Source of the DNA: Ananas comosus
Lineage: Eukaryota > Streptophyta > Magnoliopsida > Poales > Bromeliaceae
Assembly: GCF_001540865.1 (NCBI RefSeq)
Contig: NC_033630.1
Span: 7,250,241-7,314,240 of the forward strand
Direction of reading: 5' to 3'
Length of the DNA: 64,000 bases
Both the position numbers and the translations under genes were made by a program. The notes beneath the pieces were generated by a model. That model did not search any database and was not told the origin of the DNA. It was given only the letters and a program-made list of their open reading frames with translations. Shown here piece by piece: positions 1 through 12,070 of the stretch (within the stretch, counting starts at the first letter, position 1; each line of letters begins with the position of its first letter).

Positions 1-1651
1 TCTAACTCCCATTTGGAGCTTGAGAGAGGATTTCTTCACTTGAGGTGAGTTTTTCCACCTTAGCTTATGTTGCTTATTGATTGAACTTAGGGTTGATCGT
101 AAGATTTGTTTAACCATTGTTCCTACATCTTTAGGATGCTAGGGGACTAGTAGACACCTTCGTCGGAGCAAACGGAGGAGCGCTAGAGTATGGTGGGTTT
201 GGCTTCATGAAAACGGGGCGAAATGGCCCCCATGCTTTCTATACTCGTCGTAACGTCATTTTAAATGCAAATCTATGCTAAACAGAATTTATGTGAATTT
301 TAGAGCACTTAAAATGCATGTCTTATGTGTAAGATAATTTTCACTCTATATAGTAGAGCATTCTGGGTATTGTTACATGCATTGGAGTAGTATTCGCACT
401 AGCCGTTTGGAAACATGCCTAATATGTTTAAAGTGGCTCAATTATTCATTTATGAACCTTTGGTTTAAACTTGGACTTAGTAAATGAAAGTGTCATAAAG
501 GGGCACTTGGACTAGCAAACTATGAGACTATTGTATTGAGACTTAGTGATAGGCCATGGACTTCTACTACTTTCCATGTTTTAGACATGATGACATAGAG
601 ATAGGCCTATGAGAGAGTTGTGACATATTCCATGTTGTTAGACATAAGGACTTGGTACTTGAGACGGATCTTTTGTTACTTGCCATTGTGCTCATTCGCA
701 CATGCTTGTGAGGGTCGCTCCCTACAAGCCGGCATTCTGGAGATGGCCATCGCGATACATATTCGCCGTGCGGGATTGGGTGCCGAAGTGGATTGCCGTG
801 GAAAAGGCTCATTCCTAGAGTAGTGATGTTGATTACCACGGGGCCATTAGGCTCGACACCGGCCAGACAGCCTACGGGTGGGTCTCAGGGCCAGACAGCC
901 TTCGGGCGGGTCTCTTCAGATTTGATTTTGAGCATTCATCATACCATGTGGACATTGATTAGAATAGTAAACAATGACATCTTTACTATTTGACTTATGG
1001 ACATCATACTAGCGATGCTTGGGTACATTCATACGAGAATAGCTTTTCTTACTTATGCTAAATTATGCTTAGTAGAGATATCATGTGGTAGTAAATATTC
1101 ATGCTTATTTACTTGTCGTACATATCGTATTTGTTTACATCTGCTTACTGACCCCTTTTTAGTTTGGGCCTAGTGGTGCATTTCACTGAAGCCGGTAATT
1201 GTCTACTGGGAACTATTATTCAACAGTTCTCACGCCCCCTGTTTAATGGTTTTATTTCAGAGCCTTCGGCACCAGCGGAGGCACGGGATCGCGGCAAGGG
1301 AGTCGCGTAGCTAGTTAGCGGGGAGCTACTTTTGAGCTTAGGTGGCTTACTCTTTCTTTCATTGTATTAGAGAGAGATTTTGCACCATTTATAGAAAGAC
1401 CACCTATGTACCTTTCTAGCACTTATTTTGGGACTTCAGTTGTACTACTTTATGCTTTTATCTAGTGGACTTTCAGCTTTATGTTCATTTCTTTATTGTA
1501 GTTCATAGATACATTTTGCTCTGATACGGCTAAATATTTTTCTCTCTCCATGCCTTATTTATCGTTTTGTTTAAACGCCTTATATATTTTAGACATATGG
1601 CGGGTCTGGGCACTCACCGGGCGGGCTTCCACTAGGCCCCGGGGCGTGACA
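1..1651 (+). mobile_element. Ty3/gypsy-type LTR, 3' part (5' end outside window)
   Basis: The segment ends in GGGGCGTGACA, the 3' terminus shared by every gypsy-type LTR in this window. About 450 bp before the end it carries the usual '(c)actgggaac...ttctcac' block (near 1207-1235). No primer-binding site follows, so it is a solo LTR or a 3' LTR. Its TSD cannot be tested because the start is outside the window. Short ORFs across it show no protein similarity I recognise. Confidence 0.7.
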
Positions 1652-2274
1652 AAACCTCAGCCTGCAAGAAGCTAGAGCCGAGCCTTCAACACTTTGGGTC
1701 CCAGTGGCTGGCGGCGTCGAGCTCTGGTCGGAAGAGGTCGAGGCTTGTCGGAGGGGACCGACGGGTATGGTTGCCAGCGACAGGAAGTGACGTTCCATGC
1801 TGTCCAACTAGAGCAAATTTGGGTGCAAGTTCACTCCGGCCAACGTCTGCGGCTGGGGACATCAAGCTAGTGTCAATGAGGTGCAAGAAGCTCGCCAGAG
1901 AGAGGCCGTGATGCTAGGGAGCCTCCAAGTCGCCGGTCGAGGGCCTACTGCCAAGGTCTCCTTGATCTTGTAGCCAGTCCAGCTGAGAGGGGAGGAGGAG
2001 GTTCGATGGTCCCGGTGGCCGTCAGGAATGACTCATCGGACCAGGGAAAGCCAACAGGGTGGATTGCCGGTGGTGCAGCCCCTCAACGTACAGCTCCTCG
2101 GGTTCCAAGCCCAAGGGAGGGAGAGGGAAAGAAGTTGGAGAGAGATGATGGAGGGTGCCCTCGCCATCGTTCCGGTGGTCGAAGGCATCAGTCGACGGCT
2201 CAGGATGGTACCGAGAGGACCTATGGAGGGAAAGAGGAAGCTTGGGTTAGGGTTCCATGAAACCGTAACATTAC
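1652..2274. other. GC-rich intergenic stretch, no gene recognised
   Basis: Moderately GC-rich sequence with overlapping short ORFs on both strands and no recognisable domain. A 'gggttagggttccatgaaacc' block near 2245-2265 resembles the edge of the GC-rich interior of the LTR-E family near 36.92 kb, so this may be part of a minus-strand LTR. That is inference from local resemblance only. Confidence 0.3.
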
Positions 2275-2394
2275 ACCTATATATATACATATATAGAGTT
2301 CGGCTCGGATACTATCGATAGCACCAAGCATTTGGTGCTATTAATAGTATTCCAGCCTATTTCTATATATATACCTATATATATATAGAATTAT

Positions 2395-2609
2395 GCTACT
2401 ACACTACCAATAGTACCAAGCCCTTGGTACTATTGAGTTTTCGCACGTTGGATGAAAAGATGTGCGGTTAGGATGATAGTGGTCCCCTAGGGTTGAGTGG
2501 GTGGTTGGTTTAATAGTATAATTTAACGGGTGGAAATGATCAAAGGGTAGATCTAACGGTAGAAAACTCAATAGTACCAAGGGCTTGGTACTATCGATAG
2601 TATAGTAGC
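2395..2609. mobile_element. MITE with 47-bp terminal inverted repeats
   Basis: The left arm (2395-2441) and right arm (2563-2609) are inverted copies with a few mismatches. Each contains the palindrome ACCAAGCCCTTGGT and ends inward at GAGTTTT. A 45-bp palindromic relative (ACCAAGCATTTGGT type) sits beside it at 2308-2352, surrounded by TA microsatellite. Relatives occur near 6.0-6.2 kb and 63.7-63.9 kb. The superfamily is not established because no clear TSD is visible in the TA-rich flanks. Confidence 0.75.
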
Positions 2610-2893
2610 TGGACTCATATATATATATATATATATACACTTTGGTAATTTTCACAAAAGTCCTCCAGCACTGCAAATTTATTGGTGAGTCCCTCACAAC
2701 ACATTTGTTTACCACAAAAGCTTTTCCACAACAAACCTCGTGAAAATCTACGAATAAAATATAAGGCTTTTTCCAAAATTTCCATATCTTCAAAAACACT
2801 GAATCCATAAATAGACTTTACTATGACCTCTGGCACAACCAGACTTTTCAAGTGATGAATTCGTTTTGTTGGATTCTGATTCCATTTTACAGA
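2610..2893. other. No gene seen; LTR-U3-like noncoding sequence
   Basis: TA microsatellite (2618-2636) is followed by AT-rich sequence with phrases of the 'gcaaatt..tggtgagtccctcac' kind. Similar phrases occur in the noncoding stretches at 32.9-33.3 kb and 60.8-61.0 kb. No coding signal is seen. Confidence 0.35.
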
Positions 2894-2898
2894 ATTAG

Positions 2899-5398
2899 TG
2901 TCACGCCCCGGGACCGATGCCAATTTGGCCCGACCCGAGCACGTCAAACAGATGCCGAACGGACAGAGTTTCCCCTATCCGCCCAAGGCTCATCACATGT
3001 ACAAAATTCAAACAAGAATTGCGCTAGCGAAAACATACACAAACGGCTTACACGAGGGTAAGCAATAGCCATTAGTGAAAGGAAGGAAAACTAAACATCT
3101 ACACAAGTAATATGATTTATTTTAGATCACATACATTGCATCCATTTCTTACATTTAGGATTCTTGCATTTCATTACATCATTCCTGCATTTCTTTCATA
3201 NCCAGTGGGTTCGGCCTCAACATCACCGACTTTCCCACTAGGTCTAACTCAGGCATAATAGAAAGAATAAGCTGTATAGTAACCAATCTATAACATGATG
3301 CTAATATGCCTGAACAATAAGCAAGAAGTATGCTCAACATTAAATAAATGCAGATTATGCAAATTCTTTCATTCTTTGACTTTACTTTGTACTTTGTTCT
3401 TTATTCTTTGCTCTTTGTTCTTTGTTCTTTAATCATTAAGGCTAACCCGGGGGCTTCGCCACATTAACTTGCTTCACATTAAGTCCATCATCGCAGGAAC
3501 TCACCAGCTAGGACCGTCCTTCGGGTTTACTCCAACCCGTGATGCATAACTCCGGAGTGCATCGCCCGAGGGGGAGCGACCGCCCTCGAGCACGGAACTC
3601 ATAGCAAGTATGATCATATCCTCCACTCAAAGGATTTATAAGTTCAATCTTGACTTTACACTAGCTCTAGTGTTCTTTACATCACTTTATGTTGCAAACT
3701 CATGCAATCACGTTCTTTACATTTTCCTTTGCTTTTGCTAACTCTAGCGGTTATATTCTTTACATTCTTTACTTTTGGCTACCTCTAGCACTTCGTGTTC
3801 TTTACGCCCACATTGCTTTAACTTTAGACATTGTCATTTTCATCATTCTTTACGTCACGTTAGTTCTTTGCATCACACTAACTCTAGTGTTTCTTTACTT
3901 TTCATTTTCAAATGCCACTCGATCTATGTCATAGTGTCACTCTGTTCTTTTGCTCACTTTGGGTGCTCACTTTTCTCTCATGCATACATAGGGTTTTCGA
4001 CATTCACATAGTTTTCATTCATCATATTATGCAAGTTGTACTCACAATCATGCATCATCACATTTTCATCATTACTTTATCCTAAAATGCATGCAACAAT
4101 ATATATATACATGTTCAAATGAATGACACATTAGGCATAGAGAGAAGTTCAATGAGTTTGAGAAGCACCACCCACCTCGTAGGCTTTCAAAGGTGCTCCG
4201 ATGATTTTCTGGGAATTTTTAGACTCTTCGTTCTTTACCTGCGGCATACCGAAGCCAAATTAGGCTATTTTGCCCATATCTTTACATCGGCTTTTCGTAA
4301 CGTAAATCCGAGCGCACCAACGTGTCGGAAATACCCCCAATTAGGTTTCTAGAGGATCAATTGCACTTAGAAATCCCCATGAGCAAAAGTCCCAATTTGG
4401 TGCCCTAGCTCCAATACACATATCAAACCTAGAGTTTGATCTCATTGGGAAGCAAAAGTAGCTTCATTATACTCTAAATAGTCCATTAGAACCATTCTTA
4501 GCCTTTCCAAAACCCTAGTTTGGATTTCACCATGAGAGGTGGTCCAAGCTCACCTCTAAAGCAAATCAAGGTTTTGATCTCTAAAGAAGCAAAAAGAAAG
4601 CTTCAAATACTCCACAAGCTCCATAAAAACCATTTCTAGGTTTACCCAAACCCTAGTTTGGGAGTTATCATGAAAAGGGGCAAAGCTTACCTCAAAGCTT
4701 GCCCTAACTTGCACTAGAGAGGAAGAAGATGAAGCTCCTTTGCTCCTTGATCTTCTTCTTCACCTTCTTCTCCTTCTTTTCCTTCTTTTCTTTCTTTCTT
4801 CTTCTTCTCCTTTGTCTTCTAGAGAGAGAGAGGGAGAAAAGAGAGAGTGTGTGAGGGGGAGAATGAGAGAAAAGGCTCTCTCAGCCCTCCACTTAACCCA
4901 TGGGTTGCAAAAATGCAAATAAACCCTTCATCTTTCACTATTTCACACAGCCTAGACTGGGCAGTTTTCGCAGGCAGAGACCGATCTCGCAGGCAGAGAC
5001 CGGTCTCCCCGAGCAGGGACCGGTCCCCGAAGGTCCACCCTGCGCAGCCAGAGCTGCCGCGCGCAATGCATCCGGTCCCTCCTTGGGGGACCGGTCTCTC
5101 GGGGACCGGTCTCTCAGGCAGGGACCGGTTCCCGAGAGCTAACTTCCAGGACTTAGCCGATTTTTCGGCTGTCTCACTCTGCACGCGTTCGGGGACCGGT
5201 CTCTCCCATCAGGGACCGGTCCCCGAGAGCTCAAAATCTGCAGTTTTGCAGAATTTGATTCTTTAGCTCTCGAAAACCTCTCGTAACTCACTTTTGATCA
5301 TTTCAACACCTTCGGACTTTCCGAAGTGTACCGTCCTCGCACTTTGGTCAATTTGACTAAAGTTCAATATTTATTTTCCGAATTTTCGGTATATTACA
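2899..5398 (-). mobile_element. Solo LTR-A, Ty3/gypsy type, TSD ATTAG
   Basis: On the minus strand it begins TGTAATATACC (at 5398) and ends GGGGCGTGACA (at 2899). The 5-bp duplication ATTAG flanks it at 2894-2898 and 5399-5403. No internal region, PBS or second LTR is attached, so it is a solo LTR left by LTR-LTR recombination. It is 2500 bp long and contains a CT-rich tract (4720-4830), several GGGACCGGTCCC-like palindromes (about 4970-5225) and a short hairpin CTTCGGA/TCCGAAG near its minus-strand start. One unresolved base (n) lies at 3201. Membership of the family of the element at 49465-57886 is inferred from the shared termini and palindromes. Confidence 0.9.
4970..5228. repeat. GGGACCGGTCCC palindrome cluster in LTR-A
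   Basis: Repeated near-copies of the self-complementary 12-mer GGGACCGGTCCC are joined by 15-40 bp spacers such as 'cgagagc' and 'aggcaga'. Several copies are degenerate (for example GACCGGTCTC). The same kind of cluster occurs in LTR-C and in both LTRs of the 49.5-57.9 kb element. Confidence 0.8.
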
Positions 5399-5403
5399 AT
5401 TAG

Positions 5404-5995
5404 CCATCCTGATCTCTCGTGAGCCCTAATTTGATCAAATTTCAAATTAACTAATTCAAAATTTCAAAATTCAATTTATTAAATTTTGAATTTGTCAGTT
5501 CTTACATAGCATGTTCCAGCTGAGAATACATCCAATTTCCTAGTTATTTGCAATATCAATTTCATGTCCAAATCAATTCTGACTCGTCCTGACACTTTCC
5601 CAAAGTGTCAACTAATTCAAGAACTATAATCATTCCAGAAAAATAATATTTAAATTTTTTCGGAGCACTATAGTGTTGTCTCTAGACTCACCATTAATTT
5701 CAATAAGTGCTCTATGGTTCCAATTGGTGCTGAAGCATTTTGACAAATTAACTCAACTTCTTCAGTTGCTTAGTTGCTGCATTTCTTATCGACTATTTAC
5801 AGTTCTTCTCAACCCTAAAGATCATTCATATAGGGAAATCTTCCACTAATTGAAAATTTTGATGAAAAGGCTATTGGGTGGAAGGGATCGTATATGACTA
5901 TTACTCCTAGTTCATTTTTACATAAATTAGGAGTAGAATAAGGATTTGGGACTAGGAGTAGGATAAGGATTTGGGTCTCATCCTAACCGAACATC
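5404..5995. other. AT-rich intergenic, nothing recognised
   Basis: Low-complexity 'aaatttcaaaattc' sequence (5440-5500) and AT-rich unique sequence. No domain, splice pattern or terminal repeat could be supported. Confidence 0.4.
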
Positions 5996-6009
5996 CCTCC
6001 ATCCAAGGG

Positions 6010-6220
6010 CCAAAAATCTAACAGCATCAATTACTTGGTACTATTAATAGTATTCTGGGCTAGTTCTATATAGAGTCAGGCAATTAGGCTATCAATAGCA
6101 CCAAGCACTTGGTGCTACTAAGTTTTTTGCCATTAGATCTATCCATTTGACCATTTCAACCCCTTAGATCATACTATTCCACCAACCACCCATTAAGCCC
6201 TAGGGGACCACTATCATCCT
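6010..6220. mobile_element. Degenerate relative of the ACCAAGC-palindrome MITE
   Basis: It contains ACTTGGTACTATTAATAG and CACCAAGCACTTGGTG palindromes, then a 'ctaggggaccactatcatcc' block that matches, in inverse orientation, the interior of the MITE at 2395-2609 (near 2475-2495). Two unequal copies appear abutted. Terminal repeats are too eroded to set exact ends. Confidence 0.55.
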
Positions 6221-6228
6221 TATTGCAC

Positions 6229-6558
6229 ATAAACTTACTAGTCATTGTGAATCTTCCAATAGTATTGCACATAGGTATGACTTGCTGAATTTTAAAGTTC
6301 AACAATTTGTTTATGAAGGATTAAGAAATTTGGAGATATATGAGTTGGCTTGCCATAAGATTGATGCAGTTATTGAGGAGTTGAAGTCACTTAATCTAGC
6401 GTTGGGGAATAGGAAAGGAACTACGGAGGAAAAATAACGTGATTATCATGACGTTATTTTATCACAATCTACTCAAGTAAGAACAACTACGGAGGAATGC
6501 ATTATTAAAGATCCACCTCAATCAATTACAAAGGTAGAAGGAAGCCTCAAAGATATAA
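6229..6558 (+). pseudogene. FAR1/FHY3-like protein, C-terminal exon, first part (split by LTR nest)
   Basis: Read in one frame from the TCATTGTGAATC start, this encodes a region beginning SHCESSNSIAHRYDLLNFKV, followed by YEGLRNLEIYELACHKIDAV. This resembles the helical segment after the SWIM zinc finger of FAR1-related (FRS/FHY3) proteins, which derive from MULE transposases. An in-frame TAA stop lies near 6435, and the same frame then stays open to 6558. The minus-strand LTR-B interrupts it there, with target duplication TATAA. The coding sequence resumes at 21146 with a CCHC knuckle. The 'ctag' at the start may be a splice acceptor. N-terminal exons are not in the window. It is non-functional as it stands. 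Whether it was a host gene or a MULE transposase cannot be told from this fragment. Confidence 0.65.
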
Positions 6559-9500
6559 TGTCACGCCCCGCAACCGCCAATTTGGTTGGTTCGGGCACAT
6601 CGAACAGACGCCGAACGGATAGCACCTCCCCTGTCCGTCCAAGGCTAAACCAACAAGATCATGTACAAGAATTGCCTAGGAAAAAACTCATACAACATAC
6701 ATGATCTAGCAAGCGAGTGATTTCACAAGTATACAAGTAAACAAGAGAGAGAGAGTATTCTAGCTATTACATTTGACATTCAACATTCAAATCATATTAC
6801 ATTTTCATCTCCCAAAATGCATATATGAAGGTTTACAAGTTCATCTCCAAAATACATATGCATCTCTCCAAGTATCCTCACCAAAATATATGCATCAACA
6901 TCGCTATGTACACGAGGGTACTCTAATGCAATAGGGAAGCTACTAGCTAACTTAGGGCACTATGCCCTTACAGCGGTCCTCTCCCGGTCCGCTCGAACTC
7001 GGCTCTGCAACAAAGTGGGGTAAGAACTATATAAATATAATTCTCAGTGGGTTCGGCCGCTGACTCCGCTGATCTTCCCACTAGGTCCAAGCAAGCACAA
7101 GCAGATAGATAGATATTTAAACTGCAAGTATAACATGAATCCTACTATCATGCTACTATGCCTTAATCAGTTAATAAATGAATGCAAGTCTACATAGTAT
7201 TAAAATCAGCTATCAAGCTACTATGTTCAAGCAATTATGTCATTCATAAGTTAACCCAATCACTTGGCTAACCTGAAGGCTCGCGCACGACTCACAGTGC
7301 AATCCCATAGGTAAGGAGACCCTCCCGCTCGCAAACCCGAGACCGTCTGCTGGACAAGTACATTTGTCACGCCCCGAGACCGCTACCAATTTGGTCCGGT
7401 CCGGGCGCGTCGAACAGACGCCGAACGGACAGCACCTCCCCTGTCTGTCCAAGGCTAAACAGCCAGATCGTGTACAAGAATTTGCCCAGGAATAGAAATT
7501 ATTGATACATATCCAACAACGAAGGTACAAACAAGTGCAACAACTAAGAGCAAGAGCCACATGTGGCATACAATGAAATGATAAGCAGGATCCTACTACT
7601 ATTACATAACGATTGCCATGTTCATTACCGTCAAGTTACACTTACGTTTTCTCCGAAAATGAATACATGGCTTTACTATGATAACCAGCCAAAATACATT
7701 CCATGAAGCTCTCCAAATCCCCCCTCACCTACATAAATTCACTCATATACAATAGGGTGATGCTAATCGCAAAAGGATAAGCTAACTATGACTACTGTCG
7801 GGCGCTATACCCATTCGTCGGTCCTACGACAGCGCGCTCGAGAAATAGGCTCCTGCAACAAATGTGAGGTGGAGAACTATTGTCCATAGTTCCCAATGGG
7901 TTTCGGCCCCTTTTAACTCGGCGATTCCCCACTAGTCCGAGTGGCAAAAGTAGACTATAGATTAGATAACTAGATATGAAAACTCGTAAATGACATAGTA
8001 CAGAAAACTATGGGCTAGCTACTTATGTCCTATAATCATGTGTAATTATGCATTGCATCATATAGTAAATGGGTTTACACATGACTATATTCACTAAAGT
8101 CCAATAAGCAAATATCAAGTGAGCGATGTATTCTCTTGTTTAATCCAATCTTTGGCCAATCCCTCACGTTCGCGCCACGCGATACCGTCGGCATCCCGTA
8201 TGGGTATGAGACTCACGTCGCGTATCAACCCGAGACTGCTGCGGGACATCAACACTCTGCCTTCCGTACCAAACTCCGGAGCTCACGACGATCTGTGGGC
8301 GCGACCACAATAATAAGACACGACTGTGAGTATGGATCGATCTCACTATCGAGAATACCCTACCAGCTAGGCTAGCTGTCACTCGGAATCCCTATCCCCA
8401 ATGTCCATGGTTTGTAACATTTGACTAACACACTAGGTTCTTTTCAACGGTCCATCTCTAGGAGTCCACATCCTAATTCATTATTCACTCAGTGCTCTTC
8501 GTACAACGTACATTATATGTCCACTCGTTTTGTTCTATTGCTGTTACTATGGCCACTCTTATGTCGCTAAGCATCATCGAGTCATCTCTTTCTCGGCACT
8601 TAATAGGATCAATGTCCAACCCAACGCTTACCTATACCATTATACCAAGCATTCAACCACACTAATGATATCAAAGAGCATAAGGAAGAATTAACAATGC
8701 ATATCGTCTACAATGCAACATCAAGGAGTCAGAGAATCACGGGTTGTGCTAACTAGAGAGGAACCGTTGTCGGGATGACAGCACGCACTTTCATGCATGT
8801 AAGGCTTAAGAATCTACTCGCACTTGCTTCAACATCGTCTCGGCCCCGCGTAGGCCAAAAGAGCCCGATCGGTTCTTGTTTTGTTGATAACTTTTCAACG
8901 ACTGACGAATGTGCTCAAGTCGTCATCTGCCAAACTTAGCGTTTTGTGGCACCTAGCATTAGTTTGATATACAAATTGAAATTCTAATACCTCACATTTA
9001 ACAAAACCGCCAATTTGGAGCCCTAAGGTTTTCAATCCATGCAAACTATACTCCGAATCAGAAACTCTAGATTTAACCTTAAACCTCGATTAAGCATCTA
9101 GAGTTCTAATCAACCACATTCGTAGAGCTGTAAATCCAAGCCCTAGTGTTTCCTACCATCGTAGGCGTTATGAAGCTTACCGCTTCCAGCTGCTCCAACG
9201 GTGAGAGGAAGAAGAGAGAATGAAGATCAAGGCTTCTCTAGCTTTGCTCTGCCTTCTTCTTCATTCCTTCGCTTCTCCTTCCGTTCACATTTCAAGAGAA
9301 GGGAGAGAGAGCTTAAGGAGAGAGAGAGGGTGTGTGTGGGTTGGAATGAGAGAGGGAGGAGAGTATCTCCCACTCTATACCCCAACTAATGCATAAATTA
9401 CAAATCCAACCCGCTTAACTTTGCTTCTCTCACACTGCCCAGACTAGGTAATTTTCATGCTCGGGACGTCTGTCCCTCAAAGGGACCGGTCCCCTGAAGA

Positions 9501-11184
9501 GCCTTTTCTGGCGGCAAGGCTCTCACTATATTTTTACACGCCTACCAGGGGACCGTCGTCCCCCAGGCCACCTTAAGTACCGACTTTAAATAAGTAAGTT
9601 AAGCAGGTTTATAATTGGTTTGAAGAGCCTAATTGGAATGGTTTCCGGTGACAGTTTGGAAGCATTCCGGGCATTTTCGGAGCGCGTTAGGCCAAAACGG
9701 AATCCCGAAAGGCTTTATGTTTGTACCATGGACTAAATCCGGCATTAGCAGGATGAAAAGATGATGAAACATGCTCGAATATATTTTGAGAGCTCGGTTC
9801 GATTTGGAAAAGAATCGAGGCCAAATCGAGCGAAAACGGAGCGAAAAACAGGAAAAGCTGAAATTTGGCTAAGTCTGGAAGATTCAGAGCACTACGGGAG
9901 GGTCCCCTCGGACCAGGGACAGGTCCACTCAGGGACCGGTCCTCCATCCAAGGACCGTCCCGTAGCCGCGAAATGCCCGCGCGGAATGGCTGTGCAGTTA
10001 TTGCAATTGTGAGGGGCTCTTTTCGCAATTTTTGCAATTGGTTTAATGCTATATGAGAGGAAGGACTCGTGCTCTCTCTCATTTCTCTCCATCTAAACCC
10101 CCACTCTCTCATTTCGTCTCTCTTCTAGAAGCTCTCTTGTCTCGTCTCTCTCAAGGTGATCAAGAGGAGGAGAAGTAGAGATTGGAGCTTAGGTGGAAGA
10201 ACAACATCACCCTTCTTCTTCCCCTTGCTCAAGAGAGGAAAGCTTGAGGTAGCTCCTTTTCCCCTTAGATCTTTATAATCCGGTAGATTCTTTGGGGTTG
10301 AAGTTTGTTATACCGCTATAAATGGATTTAGATGAGATCATTAGGACTAATGTTCTAAGAATGGTAGGATAAGCTATGATCCCTAAAAAGGCTTTGATAG
10401 GTTGTGATTCTGCAATGTAGGTTCATAAGGGGTGTTTTGAAAAATAGAGGTTTTGATCTCAAATTGACGTGCTCTCTAAACGCTAATTTGCTAGGTATTC
10501 TGACGCTGGTGAAGTTGGTTCGGCGATTTCGGTCGAGCCTAGCGTGAAGATATTGAAAGAAACGAGATTTAGCTTTCGTTTCCCGGCCTGTAGGCCGAGG
10601 TGCGTCAATAATCGTGAAAACGGAAACCCGGGCACCGCGGCAAGTAAACGAAGACCATTTTAACCGTGGCTGCGAAGCGATGCACGGTTGGTGAGAGATT
10701 ACAGAATCGGCTAAACCGGATATCGAGTGCCGCGGCGGCCGATTGCAAGTGTCGACAAGCAATCGGAGAGCGAATCGAGGTGGGTTGTGCTCGCCGAAGC
10801 GACTAGTTCGCCCTTATGTCTAAAAAAGATGTAAATTTATGTTAATGCCTATAAATGCAGATGATGCATGTAGTTAATACTATATTGAATGCATGTTAAT
10901 TGACATAATCAGAATGCATGATGAGCATGATATGTAAATGCTAGATAATTGCATGATGAAATACGCTAGTGGATAGATTGCATGTTAAATCTAAATGTTG
11001 ATGGAATACATGCTAGGTAAATGCATGATTACATGATGTTAGGAAGAGCATAATAACATAAATGGCTATTTAAATAATCATTTGGCATTGAGATGAATTG
11101 CATGTAACATATACATGATTAGCATGGTGAGGATATGCTAGATTATATACGCATGTGATTATAGAATCCCGATTGGACAACTAG

Positions 11185-11480
11185 ATGTCGAATAATCGAG
11201 TGCAATCTAACTCTAGTGCTAAAAGAACACATACGTTGTGAATGAACCTAGAGTCAAATGGATCTAGGTGTGTGGCATCGAACCTAGTGTTAGTAAACAT
11301 AGATTGTATTGAACCTAGTGTCGTGAACATAGGTTGACATATGAACCTAGTGTTGTTAAACATAGGTTGACATCGAACCTAGTGTTAAAGAATATAGGTT
11401 GTGGATTGAACCTAGAGTTAAAGTAAACCTAGGTTATGTGATAGAGGCGTTGAACCTAGAGTCGGTTGGACCTAAGGTGG
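11185..11480 (+). repeat. Tandem array in LTR-D, 'GAACCTAGTGTT' type
   Basis: About seven diverged units of 35-45 bp, each built around GAACCTAGTGTT followed by AACATAGGTTG. Spacing is irregular. A single related 'gaacctagtgccattgaacataggt' block occurs in the LTR at 23907-25813 (near 24896-24920), so the unit is native to this LTR family and has been amplified here. Confidence 0.75.
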
Positions 11481-11599
11481 AAAGGACATCGGGCCTAGAT
11501 AGGTCGATACTATAGGGTTTGAGACCAACCCTTGAGTTGTGAAATGGATTCCCGAATCCCTAGGAAATGAAGGCTGCTAGTGCAGCGAATGAGATTTGC

Positions 11600-12070
11600 G
11601 ACTGAGCGCAAGTGAATCCTAACTGCGGGTATGTTGGTTCTCCTCGCCGGGCAGTGATTCAATGGGTATGTTGGTTCTTCTCGCCCGGTAAGTGTAGTGG
11701 CATAAATAGAATCCTATCTGCGGTTGTGTTGGTTCTCCTCGCCTGGCAATGATTCAACGGGTATGTTGGTTCTTCTCGCCTGGTATGCCATGAGCTTGAG
11801 CTTGAAATAGGTATGTTGGTTCTCCTCGCCCATTTAGCTTATTGGATGATGCCGCCTAGACTGACTTGAACCATGCTGGGTAAGGGCGATGCGTGCGCCG
11901 CCAGAAGGCTGAGTCGTGACCTAAACTATTTTGGGTGTGATGCGATTAGTTCGCCGCCAGATGGCTAAGTCATAACTTGAGTTGCTGGGTAAGGGCGACA
12001 CGTTTGCCGCCAGATGGCTAAGTCAAGAGGTGCGATGGGCTGTGACGGCAGCCAGGCTGAGGTGCAGCTA
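11600..12070 (+). repeat. Two interleaved tandem motifs in LTR-D
   Basis: The first motif, GGTATGTTGGTTCTYCTCGCC, recurs about five times between 11627 and 11832. The second, GCCGCCAGATGGCTAAGTC, recurs three or four times between 11897 and 12026. Both lie upstream of the conserved '(c)actgggaacc' block. No coding meaning is apparent. Confidence 0.7.
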
